From positions 124,001-188,000 of the forward strand of contig CAWIWF010000006.1 in assembly GCA_963839815.1 (NCBI GenBank): a stretch of DNA of 64,000 bases, given 5' to 3'. The position numbers were made by a program, and so were the translations under genes. The notes under the pieces are model-generated. The model was not told the DNA's origin. It did no database searches and saw only the letters and a program-made list of their open reading frames with translations. Below, one piece after another: positions 15,968-27,381 of this stretch (position 1 is its first letter; every line of letters starts with the position of its first letter). This DNA comes from JACVRM01 sp963839815 (GTDB lineage Bacteria > Actinomycetota > Thermoleophilia > Gaiellales > Gaiellaceae).

Positions 15968-16866
15968 CAGCGTGGGTCCGGGCTCTGCTTGGCCTCCTCG
16001 ACGGCCCGGATGGCGTGGCCGCCGAACTGGTTGCGCAGCGCCGCGTTCACCTTGGCGGCGTACGACTCGTCCTGGCGCGAGGCGAAGCGGGCGTAGAGGG
16101 CGGCCGAGATCACCGGCGCCGGAACGCTCTCGTTGATGGCTTCGAAGATCGTCCACCGCCCCTCGCCGGAGTCCTCGACGTAGCCGGCGATGCCGGTGAG
16201 CTCGCCGCCGTCCTGGTCGAAGGCGGCGTGCAGCAGCTCGAGCAGCCAGGAGCGGACGACCGATCCGTAGCGCCAGATGCCGGCGATCGTCTCGGCGTCG
16301 AGGTCGAACTCGGAGGCGCGCAGGATCTCGAAGCCCTCGGCGTAGGCCTGCATGAGCCCGTACTCGATGCCGTTGTGCACCATCTTCACGAAGTGGCCGG
16401 CGCCCGAGGGGCCGACGTGCGCGTAGCCGTCCTCCGGAGCGAGCGTGAGGAAGGCGGGCTCGACGGCGGCGACCGCGTCGCGCTCGCCGCCCACCATCAG
16501 GCAGTAGCCGACCTCTCGGCCCCAGATGCCGCCGGAGACGCCCGCGTCGACGAAGCGCAGGTCGCGTGCGGCTGCCTCGCCGGCGCGCCGCTGGGAGTCG
16601 CGGAAGTTCGAGTTGCCGCCGTCGACGATCACGTCGCCGGGCTCGAGCAGGCCGAGCAGCTCCTGGAAGGCACCCTCGGTCGGCGGTCCGGCCGGGATCA
16701 TCAGCCAGACGACGCGAGCCGGCTCGAGCTGGCCGACGAGCTCTGCGAGCGATCCCGCCGTCCCGCCGCCCGAGCGGGCGTACGACTGCACCTCGTGCCC
16801 GTGCTCGCGCAGCCGCTCGGTCATGTTGCCGCCCATCCGCCCGAGTCCCACCATGCCCAGCTTCAT
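15967..16866 (-). CDS. gnd: 6-phosphogluconate dehydrogenase, decarboxylating (short form)
   Basis: This 299-residue enzyme makes ribulose 5-phosphate, CO2 and reduced cofactor. The Rossmann motif GLGRMGGNM (about 7-15), DGGNSNFRDSQRR, the substrate motif VDAGVSGGIWG and the catalytic block GAGHFVKMVHNGIEYGLMQA are all present. The length matches the short GndA/YqeC type, which often prefers NAD, and not the 470-residue form. A good ribosome site (GGAGGCG) precedes the ATG. It is separated from pgi by 171 bp and coupled to zwf. Confidence 0.94.
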   Translation of the reverse strand: MKLGMVGLGRMGGNMTERLREHGHEVQSYARSGGGTAGSLAELVGQLEPARVVWLMIPAGPPTEGAFQELLGLLEPGDVIVDGGNSNFRDSQRRAGEAAARDLRFVDAGVSGGIWGREVGYCLMVGGERDAVAAVEPAFLTLAPEDGYAHVGPSGAGHFVKMVHNGIEYGLMQAYAEGFEILRASEFDLDAETIAGIWRYGSVVRSWLLELLHAAFDQDGGELTGIAGYVEDSGEGRWTIFEAINESVPAPVISAALYARFASRQDESYAAKVNAALRNQFGGHAIRAVEEAKQSPDPR

Positions 16867-17037
16867 GCGCTCACGCCTCCGCTTCGTATCGGCTGGCTCT
16901 CTCTGACGGGAAAGACGCCGGTTCCCCTTCCCGTGTGCGCCACGCGCCGGGGCCGCGCTGTGCCTGCGGCGGGCACAGCCCGCGTCCGGCGAGAGGTGAA
17001 GGCCACCGGCTGGGTGGAAGGCGCGGGGCGTCGAGGG

Positions 17038-18387
17038 TCACGCGACGTCCTCCAGACGCACGCGAACGACACGCCGGCCGCGCTCTCGCAGCGCTTCGAG
17101 GTCGCCCTGCGCCTGGGCGGCGATCAGCCGGCGGAAGCCGTAGGGGCTGCCAGGGATGGGCAGCTCCTCACCGAGGTCGTCGACGACCTGGACGAAGAGC
17201 CCCGTGTTCGGCCCGCCCTTGTGCAGCTGGCCCGTCGAGTGCAGGTAGCGGGGCCCGAGCCCCGTCATCAGCGGCATCCCGGTCGCCCGCAGGCGCTCGT
17301 GCAGCGGCTCCAGCTCACCCTCGCGGGCGGGATCGACGAACGCGCACACGGCCACGTAATTGCCCGGCTCGGCGCCCACGAGCAGCTCGTCGAGCGAGCC
17401 CTCCGGATCGAGCGCGATCTCCTCGCCGCGATCGAGCACCGCAGTGGTGCGGTCCTTCGCCGCCTGGACGTCCGGCTGGTCGAACGGGTTGATGCCGAGC
17501 ACCGAGCCGGCGACGGCGGTCGCGAACTCCCAGCGGAAGAACTCCTGGCCGAGCTCGTACGGCGCCTCGACCTCCACTGCCTGCTCCTGCACGTCGTCGC
17601 CGGAGCCCTCGACGGGCACGAGCCCGACGCCCTGCTTGCCCGTCGACTCCGCGAGCAACTGCTGCACCCAGAGGTCGAAGCCTCCCGAGACGCCCGCGAG
17701 CGCCACCTTGTCGCGCCCCTCCCGCCAGCCCTCGCCGAGCGCGAGGCCCAGCTCCAGCCCGGGATTGCCGTCGGCGAGCCGGCAGGCCTCGCGCATCTCG
17801 ACGGCGTGCTCCAGCAGCCGCCGCACGTCGAGGCCCATCAGGGCGGCCGGCAGCATGCCGAACACCGACAGCGCCGAGTAGCGCCCGCCGATCGACGGCT
17901 CGCCCGGGAGCACGCCCAGGAAGCCGCGCTCGCGCGCCAGCCGCTCGAGCGCCGAGCCGGGATCGGTGACCGCCACGAAGCGTCCTCCGTCGCCGCCGGT
18001 CCGCTCCCAGAAGAGCTCGAGCTGCGAGCGGGTCTCGATCGTGCCGCCCGACTTGGACGAGACGACGAAGACGGTGCGCTCGAGCTCGAGCGCGTCGGCG
18101 AGACGGCGCACGGCGGCCGGGTGGGTCGTGTCGAGCACGTGGCAGGACTCGACGCCGAACGACCGGCGCAGCACCTCGGGCGCGAGCGACGAGCCGCCCA
18201 TGCCGAGCAGGACGACGGTGTCGGCGCGGGCCCTGGCAGCGAGCTCGAGCAGCGGCTCGACCGCCTCCAGCAGGCGCACCGGCTCGTCCAGCCAGCCGAG
18301 CCACTCGGCCTCGTCCCGGCCGGTCCAGAGCGTGCCGTCGCGCGCCCAGATGCGCTCGACGATCTCCGTGCCCGTGGTCGTGCTCAT
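17038..18387 (-). CDS. pgi: Glucose-6-phosphate isomerase
   Basis: About 449 residues from the ATG at 18387; a longer frame upstream overlaps the tal gene and is rejected. The SIS-fold landmarks are VVLLGMGGSSLAPEVL, FVVSSKSGGTIET and INPFDQPDVQAAK, with the C-terminal ARGxGKxGG-type region as TGLGPRYLHSTGQLHKGGP. It interconverts glucose 6-phosphate and fructose 6-phosphate. In many actinobacteria and cyanobacteria it is fused to transaldolase; here the two are separate but adjacent in the same order. The 55-bp spacer to tal contains a GGGACAGTCCC repeat box. Confidence 0.93.
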   Translation of the reverse strand: MSTTTGTEIVERIWARDGTLWTGRDEAEWLGWLDEPVRLLEAVEPLLELAARARADTVVLLGMGGSSLAPEVLRRSFGVESCHVLDTTHPAAVRRLADALELERTVFVVSSKSGGTIETRSQLELFWERTGGDGGRFVAVTDPGSALERLARERGFLGVLPGEPSIGGRYSALSVFGMLPAALMGLDVRRLLEHAVEMREACRLADGNPGLELGLALGEGWREGRDKVALAGVSGGFDLWVQQLLAESTGKQGVGLVPVEGSGDDVQEQAVEVEAPYELGQEFFRWEFATAVAGSVLGINPFDQPDVQAAKDRTTAVLDRGEEIALDPEGSLDELLVGAEPGNYVAVCAFVDPAREGELEPLHERLRATGMPLMTGLGPRYLHSTGQLHKGGPNTGLFVQVVDDLGEELPIPGSPYGFRRLIAAQAQGDLEALRERGRRVVRVRLEDVA

Positions 18388-18412
18388 GCGCGTGCGGGGC
18401 GGTCCCCGCCGG

Positions 18413-18429
18413 GGGACAGTCCCTGCGAG
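18413..18429. repeat. GGGACAGTCCC box between tal and pgi
   Basis: The 17-base sequence GGGACAGTCCCTGCGAG is identical to 2773-2789. It begins with an 11-bp odd palindrome and sits inside an operon, between the tal stop and the pgi start, so it must be transcribed. Confidence 0.7.
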
Positions 18430-18442
18430 AGACCGAACCGTG

Positions 18443-19552
18443 TCACGCGGCGGCGAGCTCGCCGCGCTTGGCGCGCACGCCCTCGAGCAGCTCGTCGAAG
18501 GACTGCGCGAACTTGTCGACGCCCTCGCGCTCGAGCGTCTCCGTGACGTCGTCGTAGTCGACGCCGACGCGCTCGAGCGCTGCCAGCAGCTCGCGGGCCT
18601 CGTCGACGCCCTCGTCGAGCGTCCTGGCGACACGACCGTGCTCCTGGAAGGCCTCGATCGTCTCGCGGGGCATGGTGTTCACCGTCTCCGGGCCGATCAG
18701 CTCCTCGACGTAGAGCGTGTCGCGGTAGTCCGGGTTCTTCGTCGAGGTCGACGCCCAGAGGCACCGCTGCCGCGTCGCCCCCTGCGCCGCGAGCCGCTGC
18801 CAGCGCTCCGACGCGAACGCCTCCTCGTAGTGCTGGTACGCGAGCTTCGCGTTCGCGATCGCGAGCTTGCCGCGCAGCTCGAGCGCCTCACCGCCGATCG
18901 CCTCGAGCCGCTTGTCGGCCTCCGTGTCGACCCGCGAGACGAAGAAGCTCGCCACCGAGCAGACCGACGAGGGATCGCCGCCCGCCTCGACCAGCCGCTC
19001 GACCCCGCGGATGTACGCCTCGACGACGGCGCGATAGCGCTCCAGCGAGAAGATCAGCGTCACGTTGATCGGCCGGCCGCGGGAGATCATCTCCTCGATC
19101 GCGGGCAGGCACGCCTCTGTGGCCGGGATCTTCACGTAGAGGTTCCGCCTGTCGACCCACTCGTGCAGCCGCTGCGCCTGCTCGATCGTCGCCTCGGTGT
19201 CGTGCGCGAGGCCGGGGTCGACCTCGAGCGAGACGTAGCCGTCCATGCCCTCGGAGCCGTCCCAGACCCGCAGCAGCAGGTCGCACGCGCCGCGGATGTC
19301 CTCGACGGCGAGGCGGAGGAAGATCTCCTTCGGGTCGTCCTCCTCGGCCAGTATCCGGCGCAGCTGGTCGTCGTAGGCGTCGCCTTCGGCGAGCGCCTTC
19401 TGGAAGATCGTCGGGTTGGACGTGACGCCGACGACGGCGTCCTCCTCCAGGAGCCGCTCCAGCGTGCCGTCCTGCAGCCAGGTGCGCGAGAGCGAGTCGA
19501 TCCAGACGCTCTGGCCGAGCTCGGAGAGCTCGTGCAGCCGCGACCTAGCCAC
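18443..19552 (-). CDS. tal: Transaldolase
   Basis: This 369-residue enzyme transfers a dihydroxyacetone unit in the non-oxidative pentose-phosphate branch. The N-terminal signature GVTSNPTIFQKAL and the Schiff-base lysine in NLYVKIPAT are present, as are VNVTLIFSLERYRAV-type residues (seen as INVTLIFSLERYRAV) and WASTSTKNPDYRDTLYVEEL. Length fits the long actinobacterial/cyanobacterial TAL type. The GTG start at 19552 lies 48 bp after the rpiB stop. Confidence 0.95.
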   Translation of the reverse strand: MARSRLHELSELGQSVWIDSLSRTWLQDGTLERLLEEDAVVGVTSNPTIFQKALAEGDAYDDQLRRILAEEDDPKEIFLRLAVEDIRGACDLLLRVWDGSEGMDGYVSLEVDPGLAHDTEATIEQAQRLHEWVDRRNLYVKIPATEACLPAIEEMISRGRPINVTLIFSLERYRAVVEAYIRGVERLVEAGGDPSSVCSVASFFVSRVDTEADKRLEAIGGEALELRGKLAIANAKLAYQHYEEAFASERWQRLAAQGATRQRCLWASTSTKNPDYRDTLYVEELIGPETVNTMPRETIEAFQEHGRVARTLDEGVDEARELLAALERVGVDYDDVTETLEREGVDKFAQSFDELLEGVRAKRGELAAA

Positions 19553-19600
19553 GAGCGCTCGCCCCTTCCGGGGCCGGCTGATGCGTTTCGGGGGTCTCCG

Positions 19601-20056
19601 TCACAGGTGTCCCGTCCTTTCCAGTTGCTCGATCTTCTCCAGTCGTCTTGCGTAGCGCTCGCCGCCGTCAAACGTCGCGCCCAGGAACGCACGCGCCAGC
19701 TCGCCGGCGAGCTCCGCGCCGACGACCTCCGAGCCGAGGCAGAGCACGTTCATGTCGTCGTGCTCGACGCCCTGGTGGGCGGAGTAGGCGTCGTGGCAGA
19801 TCGCGGCGCGGATCCCGGCCAGCTTGCAGGCCGCGATCGACGCGCCCACGCCGGAGCCGCAGACGAGGAGGCCCGCTCGGCGTCGCCGCGCTGGATGGCG
19901 TCGCCGACCTCGTGCGCCTTGTCGGGGTAGTCGACGCGCGGCTCGGGCGCGTCGGTGCCGAGATCGACCGGCTCGTGACCGAGGCGCGCGAGCTCCTCGA
20001 AGCAGCCTGTCGCGCAGCTTGACGCCGCGGTGGTCGAAGGCGACCGCGACCCTCAT
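19601..20056 (-). CDS. rpiB: Ribose-5-phosphate isomerase B, two compensating frameshifts
   Basis: The gene starts with ATG at 20056 (MRVAVAFDHRGVKLRDRLL) and ends at 19601. The middle third reads as Arg-rich nonsense unless one extra base near 20002 is removed and one base restored near 19868. Corrected, the middle reads EELARLGHEPVDLGTDAPEP and then VDYPDKAHEVGDAIQRGDAE. The C-terminal half LLVCGSGVGASIAACKLAG and HDAYSAHQGVEHDDMN has the RpiB/LacAB active-site pattern. It interconverts ribose and ribulose 5-phosphates. It is the first gene of the minus-strand carbon operon, with a -10-like TAACGT 7 bases before the ATG. Confidence 0.85.
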   Translation of the reverse strand: MRVAVAFDHRGVKLRDRLLRGARAPRSRAGRSRHRRARAARRLPRQGARGRRRHPARRRRAGLLVCGSGVGASIAACKLAGIRAAICHDAYSAHQGVEHDDMNVLCLGSEVVGAELAGELARAFLGATFDGGERYARRLEKIEQLERTGHL

Positions 20057-20063
20057 TGCCGTT

Positions 20064-20069
20064 ACGTTA
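20064..20069 (-). promoter_or_regulatory. Putative leaderless -10 box of the rpiB-tal-pgi-gnd-zwf-opcA operon
   Basis: On the minus strand TAACGT ends 7 bases before the rpiB ATG. The divergent space to tkt is only 40 bp and contains the repeated GTTACGTTACGG sequence, so promoters for both directions must overlap here. Confidence 0.4.
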
Positions 20070-20096
20070 CGGCACACGACGAGCGAGGAGCCCACG

Positions 20097-21972
20097 ATGG
20101 ACGGACGCAGCGCTCTGCGCGAGCTGGGACAGCAGCTGCGGGTCGACTCGGTCCGGGCGAGCGCGCGGGCCGGGTCCGGCCACCCCACCTCCTCGATGTC
20201 GGCCGCCGACCTGATGGCCGTCCTGCTCGCGAACCACTGCGCTACGACTTCGACCAGCCGGACGAGCCCGGCGAACGACCAGCTGATCTTCTCCAAGGGC
20301 CACGCGTCGCCGCTCCTCTACGCGCTCTTCAAGCGCCGCCGGCGCGATCACCGACGAGGAGCTGCATGACGCTTCCGCCAGCTCGGGCAGCCGGCTCGAG
20401 GGCCATCCGACGCCGGTGCTGCCCTGGGTCGACGTCGCCACGGGCTCGCTCGGGCCAGGGGCTGCCGATCGGCGTCGGGCATGGCGCTGGCCGGCAAGCG
20501 GCTCGACCGGCTGCCCTACCGCAGTCTGGGTGCTCTGCGGCGACAGCGAGATGGCCGAGGGCTCGATGTGGGAGGCGCTTCGAGCACGCGGCGCTACGCG
20601 AGCTCGACAACCTGACCGCGATCGTCGACGTCAACCGGCTCGGCCAGCGCGGCGAGACGATGCACGGCTGGGACCTCGACATCTACGCCGACCGCGCGCG
20701 GGCCTTCGGCTGGCACGCGATCGAGATCGACGGGCACGACGTCGAGGCGATCGACCGCGCCTACGCGGAGGCGGAGCGCGACGACGGGCCGGCCGACCGT
20801 GATCGTCGCCCGGACGATGAAGGGCAAGGGCGTCGCCGTCGGTCGAGGACAAGGGCGGCTGGCACGGCAAGGCGTCTCGACGACGCCGAGGCGGCGATCG
20901 AGGAGCTCGGCGGCGTGCGCAACGATCGTCGTCGACGTGGCCGAAGCCCGAGCCGGCGACCGCCGCACGGCTTCGACGACCGGCGCGCTCGAGCTGCCCG
21001 CGCTACGAGCTCGGCGCGGAGGTGGCGACGCGCAAGGCCTACGGCGACGCGCTGGCCGCGCTCGGCGGCGCGCGCGGCGACGTGGTCGCGCTCGACGGCG
21101 AGGTCTCGAACTCGACCTACGCCGAGATCTTCGCAAGGCCGATCCCGGAGCGCTACTTCGAGATGTACATCGCCGAGCAGCAGATGGTCGCGGCGGCCGT
21201 CGGGATGCAGGTGCGCGGCTGGAAGCCGTTCGCCTCGACCTTCGCCGCGTTCCTCTCGCGCGCCTACGACTTCGTCCGCATGGCGGCGATCACCGCGCCG
21301 ACATCGCGCTCTGCGGCTCGCACGCCGGCGTCTCGATCGGCGAGGACGGGCCCGTCGCAGATGGCGCTCGAGGACCTGGCCATGTTCCGCGCGGTCCACG
21401 GCTCGACGGTGCTCTACCCGTGCGACGCGAACCAGACGGCGAAGCTGGTCGCACGCGATGGCCGACCTCGACGGGATCTCTTCCTGCGCACGACGCGGGC
21501 CGAGACGCCGGTGGTCTACGGCGCCGGACGAGGAGTTCCCGGTCGGCGGCCGCGCGTGCGTGCGCGAGTCGGGCGACGACGACGTCGCGATCGTCGGCGG
21601 CCGGGATCACGCTGCACGAGGCGCTGAAGGCCGCGGACGACGCTGGCCGAGGAGGGCATCGAGGCCCGCGTGATCGACCTGTACTCGGTCAAGCCGGTCG
21701 ACGAGGAGACGCTGCGGCGGCGGCGGAGGACCGGCGGGCCGATCGTCACCGTCGAGGATCACTGGCCGGAGGGCGGCCTCGGCGAGGCGGTGCTCGCGGC
21801 GCTCGCCGACCTCGACGAGCGGCCGCGCGTCGTGACGAAGCTCGCCGTGCAGCGAGCTGCCGCGGCTCCGGCAAGCCGGCCGAGCTGCTCGCGGCCGCGG
21901 GCATCGACGCCGCAGCACATCGCCGAGGCCGCGCGGGCACTCGTGCGCGCCCGAGCCGCGGCCGCCCACTAG
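20097..21972 (+). pseudogene. tkt: Transketolase, interrupted by many single-base indels
   Basis: ATG at 20097 follows a GCGAGGAG ribosome site. Reading across frames recovers a complete transketolase of about 620 residues: ARAGSGHPTSSMSAADLMAV, FSKGHASPLLYALF, the ThDP motif around CGDSEMAEGSMWEA, DVNRLGQRGETMHGWDLD, then EMYIAEQQMVAAAVGMQVRG, EDGPSQMALEDLAMFRAVHG and VIDLYSVKPVDEETL. At least a dozen indels, mostly one extra base, shift the frame (for example near 20239, 20334, 20365, 20377, 20457, 20479 and 20578, with more to 21850). The protein between the shifts is well conserved, which looks like sequence error more than decay. It would complete the pentose-phosphate pathway encoded divergently. 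Confidence 0.85.
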
Positions 21973-22383
21973 CCGGGACGCTCGCGCGACCGGGGCCGCG
22001 GGGCGGCGTCGAGCGACTCGCCGAGCGCAGGACTCGATCGCGCGAAAGAGCTGCTCCTTGTCGATCGGCTTCTCGACGAAGGCCGTCGCGCCGGCGGCCA
22101 GGGCACGCTCCCGCGTCGCAGCGTCCGTCCGGGCGCTGACGACGATCACCGGTGTGAGCTGATGCGCGGCGAGGTTGCCGAGCCGCTCCATCACCGAGAA
22201 GCCGTCGCCGCCCGGCAGTCCGAGGTCGAGCAGGACGAGGTCCGGCTCCTCCCGCCGCGCCGCGCTGATCGCCGACACGCCGTCGGAGGCGAAAACGGTC
22301 TCGAAGTCGGCGGCGCGCAGGCGCAGATTGAGCAGCCGGCGAATGTCCTCGTCGTCGTCGACGATCAGGATCTTCACGCTCAC
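21969..22383 (-). CDS. Single-domain response regulator (CheY-like), C-terminal frameshift
   Basis: A receiver domain of about 137 residues: MSVKILIVDDDEDIRRLLNL, the phospho-acceptor region LVLLDLGLPGGDGFSVMERL, the conserved SARTD position and EKPIDKEQLF. Read directly, the frame runs on past 22030 to 21607 inside tkt. Removing one base near 22029 gives the end AIESALGESLDAAP and a stop at 21969-21971, just touching the convergent tkt stop. Lacking an output domain, it probably acts by protein contact within the kinase operon upstream. Confidence 0.8.
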
Positions 22384-22766
22384 GGTCGTTCTTTCACCGC
22401 CATCAGGTCGATCACCTTCCGCATGAAGTCGGCTCGGGTGAACGGTTTCTTGAGATAGGCGTCCGCTCCCGCCTCGAAGCCCTCGGCGACGTCGTCGGGC
22501 TGCACGCTCGCGCTCAGGAGGAGGATCGGCACCCCAAGACCCCGGCGGCGGAGCTCGCCCGTGACCTCGAAGCCGCTGCGCCGCGGCATCCGCACGTCGA
22601 GCGTGACCAGGTCGGGGGCGTGCAGCGAGGCCAGCTCCAGCGCCTGCTCGCCGTCGGCGGCGAGCACGATCTCGAAGCCGAGCGTCCGCAGGTGCCGCTC
22701 GACCAGCGCCCGGATGTCGAGATCGTCGTCCGCGACGACGGCCAGCGGCGCGGCACCGGGCGTCAC
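22380..22766 (-). CDS. Single-domain response regulator (CheY-like)
   Basis: This 128-residue receiver protein has acidic residues ADDDLDIR near the N-terminus, the phospho-acceptor in LVTLDVRMPRRSGFEV, LLLSASVQ and KKPFTRADF. It overlaps the kinase gene upstream and the second receiver gene downstream by 4 bp each. The order kinase-receiver-receiver suggests a branched two-component pathway or phosphorelay controlled by one sensor. There is no DNA-binding domain. Confidence 0.9.
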   Translation of the reverse strand: MTPGAAPLAVVADDDLDIRALVERHLRTLGFEIVLAADGEQALELASLHAPDLVTLDVRMPRRSGFEVTGELRRRGLGVPILLLSASVQPDDVAEGFEAGADAYLKKPFTRADFMRKVIDLMAVKERP

Positions 22767-24321
22767 CGCGCGACCTCGACCACGCCGCTCGCTGCCGGCG
22801 TGCCGGCGCGTGCCAGCGGCATCAGCACCCGGAAGGTGGTGCCCGCACCGAGTTCGCTCTCGACCTCGATGACGCCGTCGTGCGCCTCGGCGATCGCCTG
22901 GCTGATGGCGAGCCCGAGCCCCGTGCCGGGAATCGACTCACGCATGGCATGCGCGGTGCGGAAGAACCGCGAGAAGAGCCGCTGCTGCTCGTCGAGCGAG
23001 ATGCCGACGCCCGTGTCGCGCACCTCGAGCCGTGCGTGCAACCCGTCTTCCTCGGCCGAGACGGAGACCCGCCCGCCCGCCGGCGTGAACTTGAGCGCGT
23101 TCGAGATCAGGTTGTCGAGCAGCTGGCCGAGGCGGACGGCGTCGCCGGCGAGCGAGACCGGCCCCGGGACGTGCACCTCCAGCGTGACACGCCCGTCCGC
23201 GGCGCGGGGCGCCGCCGTCTCCGCCGCCTGGTGGACGAGCTCGGCGAGGTCGACCTCGGCGCGCTCGACGGCGAGGCGCCCCGCCTCCGCCTGGGCGATG
23301 AGCAGTAGGTCGTTGACGATCAGGAGCAGCCGCTCGGCATTCCGCTCGACGACGCCGAGCAGGTCGCGCTGGTCGTCCGTCAGCTCGCCGCCCTCGCCTT
23401 CGAGGACAAGCTCGAGGTAGCCGCAGATCGAGGTCAGCGGCGTGCGCAGCTCGTGGGAGACGACGGCGACGAAGTCGTCCTTGAGCTCGTCGAGGCGCCG
23501 GAGCTCGGCGTTCTGCCGCTCGAGCTCGAGCCGGCTCTCCTCCTGCGCCTCGAGACCGGCGACGAGGGAGTCCGCCATCGAGTTGAAGGAGCGGGCGAGC
23601 ACGCCGAGCTCGTCCGTCTCGTCCTCGGCCACCCGTGTGGTCAGGTCGCCGGCCCCGAGCGCTGCGCTGGCGCGCGCGACGCGGCGCACGGGCCGCACGA
23701 CCGAGCGCGCGAGCCACAGCGAGAAGAGGATCACCAGCGCGAGCGAGGCTGCGCCGCCGGCGAGGCCGAGGCGCCTGGCCTCGGTCGCCTTCTGGTCGGC
23801 TCGCTCGCGGAAGGTTCCGACGCGACGTTGCTGCCGCTCGACGACCCCGTCGAAGCGCTGCCTGATGCGGTCCACTCGCCGTTGCCCCCGCCCGTGGCGA
23901 CGAGGGCGCGCGCCTCCGCTAGATCTCGCTCGGCCGCCTCGACGACGGGCCGCGACCAGGCGGAGAGGTAGTTCTCGATCCCGGCCTCGATCGACTGCAG
24001 CTGAAGCTCGGCACCGCGGTCGCCGGCGACGAGCTGCTCGAGCGCCGCAATGCTCCAGGGGATCTCTCGCTGTGCGTCCAGCCAGGGCGCGAGAAACGCC
24101 CGGTCGCCGGTGATCACGAAGCCGCGCTGCCCCGTCTCCAGGTCGAGCGCGAGCCGCTCGAGACGGTGCGCCTCGGCCAGGATCTGGATCGACCGGTCGG
24201 CCCGCAGCCCGGCCTCGCGCAGCTCGGAGACGGCGACGAGCAGCACCGCGAACATGCCGCCCAGAAGGGAAGCCAGGAGCGCGCACGCGAGGACGATGCG
24301 AGCTGTCAGGCCACCGCGCAT
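22763..24321 (-). CDS. CHASE3-HAMP sensor histidine kinase, one frameshift
   Basis: Start ATG at 24321: a membrane helix (ARIVLACALLASLLGG) is followed by a CHASE3 sensor domain with RGFVITGDRAFLAPW. Near 23882 one base is missing; after it the frame continues RVDRIRQRFDGVV, a second membrane helix, a HAMP domain (VARASAALGAGDLTTRV), HisKA with VVSHELRTPL and HATPase_c with NLISNALKF, DTGVGI and GTGLGLAI. The corrected protein has about 519 residues. It senses an extracytoplasmic signal and should phosphorylate the two receiver proteins encoded in overlap downstream. Confidence 0.85.
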
Positions 24322-24347
24322 GGAACGTGCATCGGTGAGGCGCGCTC

Positions 24348-24353
24348 TACGCT
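24348..24353 (+). promoter_or_regulatory. Putative leaderless -10 box of the ABC-F gene
   Basis: TACGCT ends exactly 6 bases before the ATG at 24360 and there is no ribosome site between them. Confidence 0.45.
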
Positions 24354-24359
24354 TGAGCC

Positions 24360-26276
<1,917 letters not shown>

Positions 26277-26372
26277 GGCGCGACCCCGGTCGGCGCAGGA
26301 GTGCAGGCCCGTGCCGGAGGGCGCGCGGCCTAGGCCCAGAAGGCGTCGAGACGGAGTCGAGCGGCACGGCGG

Positions 26373-26718
26373 TCACCTCCTGCCAGAGCCCTCACGAAAG
26401 CGGATCACGAGGGCCTGCTCGACGTCCAGGTCGATGCCGTTGCGAGCAGCCGGTGGCCCGGTAGACGGCGAGGCCCCACTCGTCGTCGGCAAGCACGGTG
26501 TGCAGCCGGCTGCGGTAGGTGCCGCCGGTCTCGAGCCCGGTGCGGCGCAGGAACTCCACGACGTCGCGACGACCGCGGTAGTCGCCGCTCATGACCGTGC
26601 CCCCGGGGACGCGCCAGAGCACGTCCCGCGCCAGTCCGGCCGCGATCGCCTTGGCGTCCTGACCGAAGGCCGCGAAGACGCGGCGGATCAGCGCGGCGTT
26701 GGGGTGCTCCGGGGTCAC
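26373..26718 (-). CDS. SnoaL-like (NTF2-fold) protein, C-terminal frameshift
   Basis: About 115 residues from the GTG at 26718 (MTPEHPNAALIRRVFAAFGQ). The text continues LARDVLWRVPGGTVMSGDYR and GRRDVVEFLRRTGLETGGTY, the usual SnoaL-like pocket region, then WGLAVYRATG. Near 26443 one extra base shifts the frame; the restored end reads NGIDLDVEQALVIRFREG with a stop at 26373-26375. As written the frame ends at 26392. SnoaL-like proteins include isomerases, hydrolases and non-enzymatic binders, so the function is open. It starts 28 bp after the ANTAR regulator stop and may be co-transcribed. Confidence 0.7.
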
Positions 26719-26746
26719 CGTCGCGTGCCGCAGGTAGACCCGTCGC

Positions 26747-27319
26747 TCATACGTCCGCTCCCAGCGTCGCCACGACGGCGTCGGCAATGACCTTCAGCGG
26801 CTTCTGCGAGACCTGGCTCGCCTTGCGCAGGCGGGCGAAGGCCTGCTCCTCGGTCAGGCCCTCCTTCTCCATCAGCAGGCCCTTCGCGCGCTCGATCGCC
26901 TTGCGCGCGGCGAGCGCATCGGCGAGGGAGCCGGCCTCCTCCCGCGCGGCGGCGAGCTCCTCGTGCCGGGCGCGGGCGGTGCGGATCGCGGGCAGCAGGT
27001 CGGTCTCGCGGAACGGCTTGACGAGATAGCCGAAGACACCCGCCTCGACGGCACGGGAGACCAGCTCGTCCTGGCCGTAGGCGGTCAGCATCACGATCGG
27101 GATCGGCCGCTCCTCGAGGATCCGGCGCGCGGCTTCGATGCCGTCGAGCCGCGGCATCTTGACGTCCAGCACCGCCAGGTCGGGCTGCTCGGAGGCGGCA
27201 AGCTCGACCGCCTCGACGCCGTCGCGCGCCTGTGCGCAGACCTCGAAGCCCGCTCCCTCCAGCATCTGGGCGAGGTCGAGCCGGATGATCGTCTCGTCCT
27301 CCGCGATGAGCACGCGCAC
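26747..27319 (-). CDS. ANTAR-domain response regulator (PdtaR/AmiR-NasR type)
   Basis: This 190-residue protein has an N-terminal receiver domain (acidic Glu7/Asp8, phospho-acceptor Asp52 in AVLDVKMPRLDG, Lys101 in LVKPF), a helical linker (about 112-138) and a C-terminal ANTAR domain (about 139-190: AIERAKGLLMEKEGLTEEQA, then FARLRKASQVSQKPLKVIAD). ANTAR domains bind paired short RNA hairpins with six-base loops and prevent formation of a terminator. The domain order and size match mycobacterial PdtaR and EutV. Its likely kinase is the HisKA_2 protein at 28723-30129, and candidate RNA targets are the two glutamine synthetase leaders (34129-34173 and 45112-45175). Confidence 0.93.
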   Translation of the reverse strand: MRVLIAEDETIIRLDLAQMLEGAGFEVCAQARDGVEAVELAASEQPDLAVLDVKMPRLDGIEAARRILEERPIPIVMLTAYGQDELVSRAVEAGVFGYLVKPFRETDLLPAIRTARARHEELAAAREEAGSLADALAARKAIERAKGLLMEKEGLTEEQAFARLRKASQVSQKPLKVIADAVVATLGADV

Positions 27320-27381
27320 GGTGGGTGGACTCTAGGGGCCGCTGCTGCCCTCCGTGCCGATGCCGCCGCGGACCGCGAAAA

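Noticed and set aside
13331..16096. Long plus-strand frame (921 codons) opposite opcA and zwf
   Set aside because: Arg/Ala/Val/Asp-rich antisense shadow of two well identified enzymes.
16015..18546. Long plus-strand frame (843 codons) opposite gnd and pgi
   Set aside because: Antisense shadow of gnd and pgi with no recognisable domain.
18443..19552. Transaldolase/glucose-6-phosphate isomerase fusion
   Set aside because: tal has its own stop at 18443 and pgi its own ATG at 18387, with a repeat box between them, so they are separate genes.
20097..21972. Programmed ribosomal frameshifting in tkt
   Set aside because: A dozen shifts in both directions without slippery heptamers cannot be programmed; sequence error or pseudogene is far more likely.
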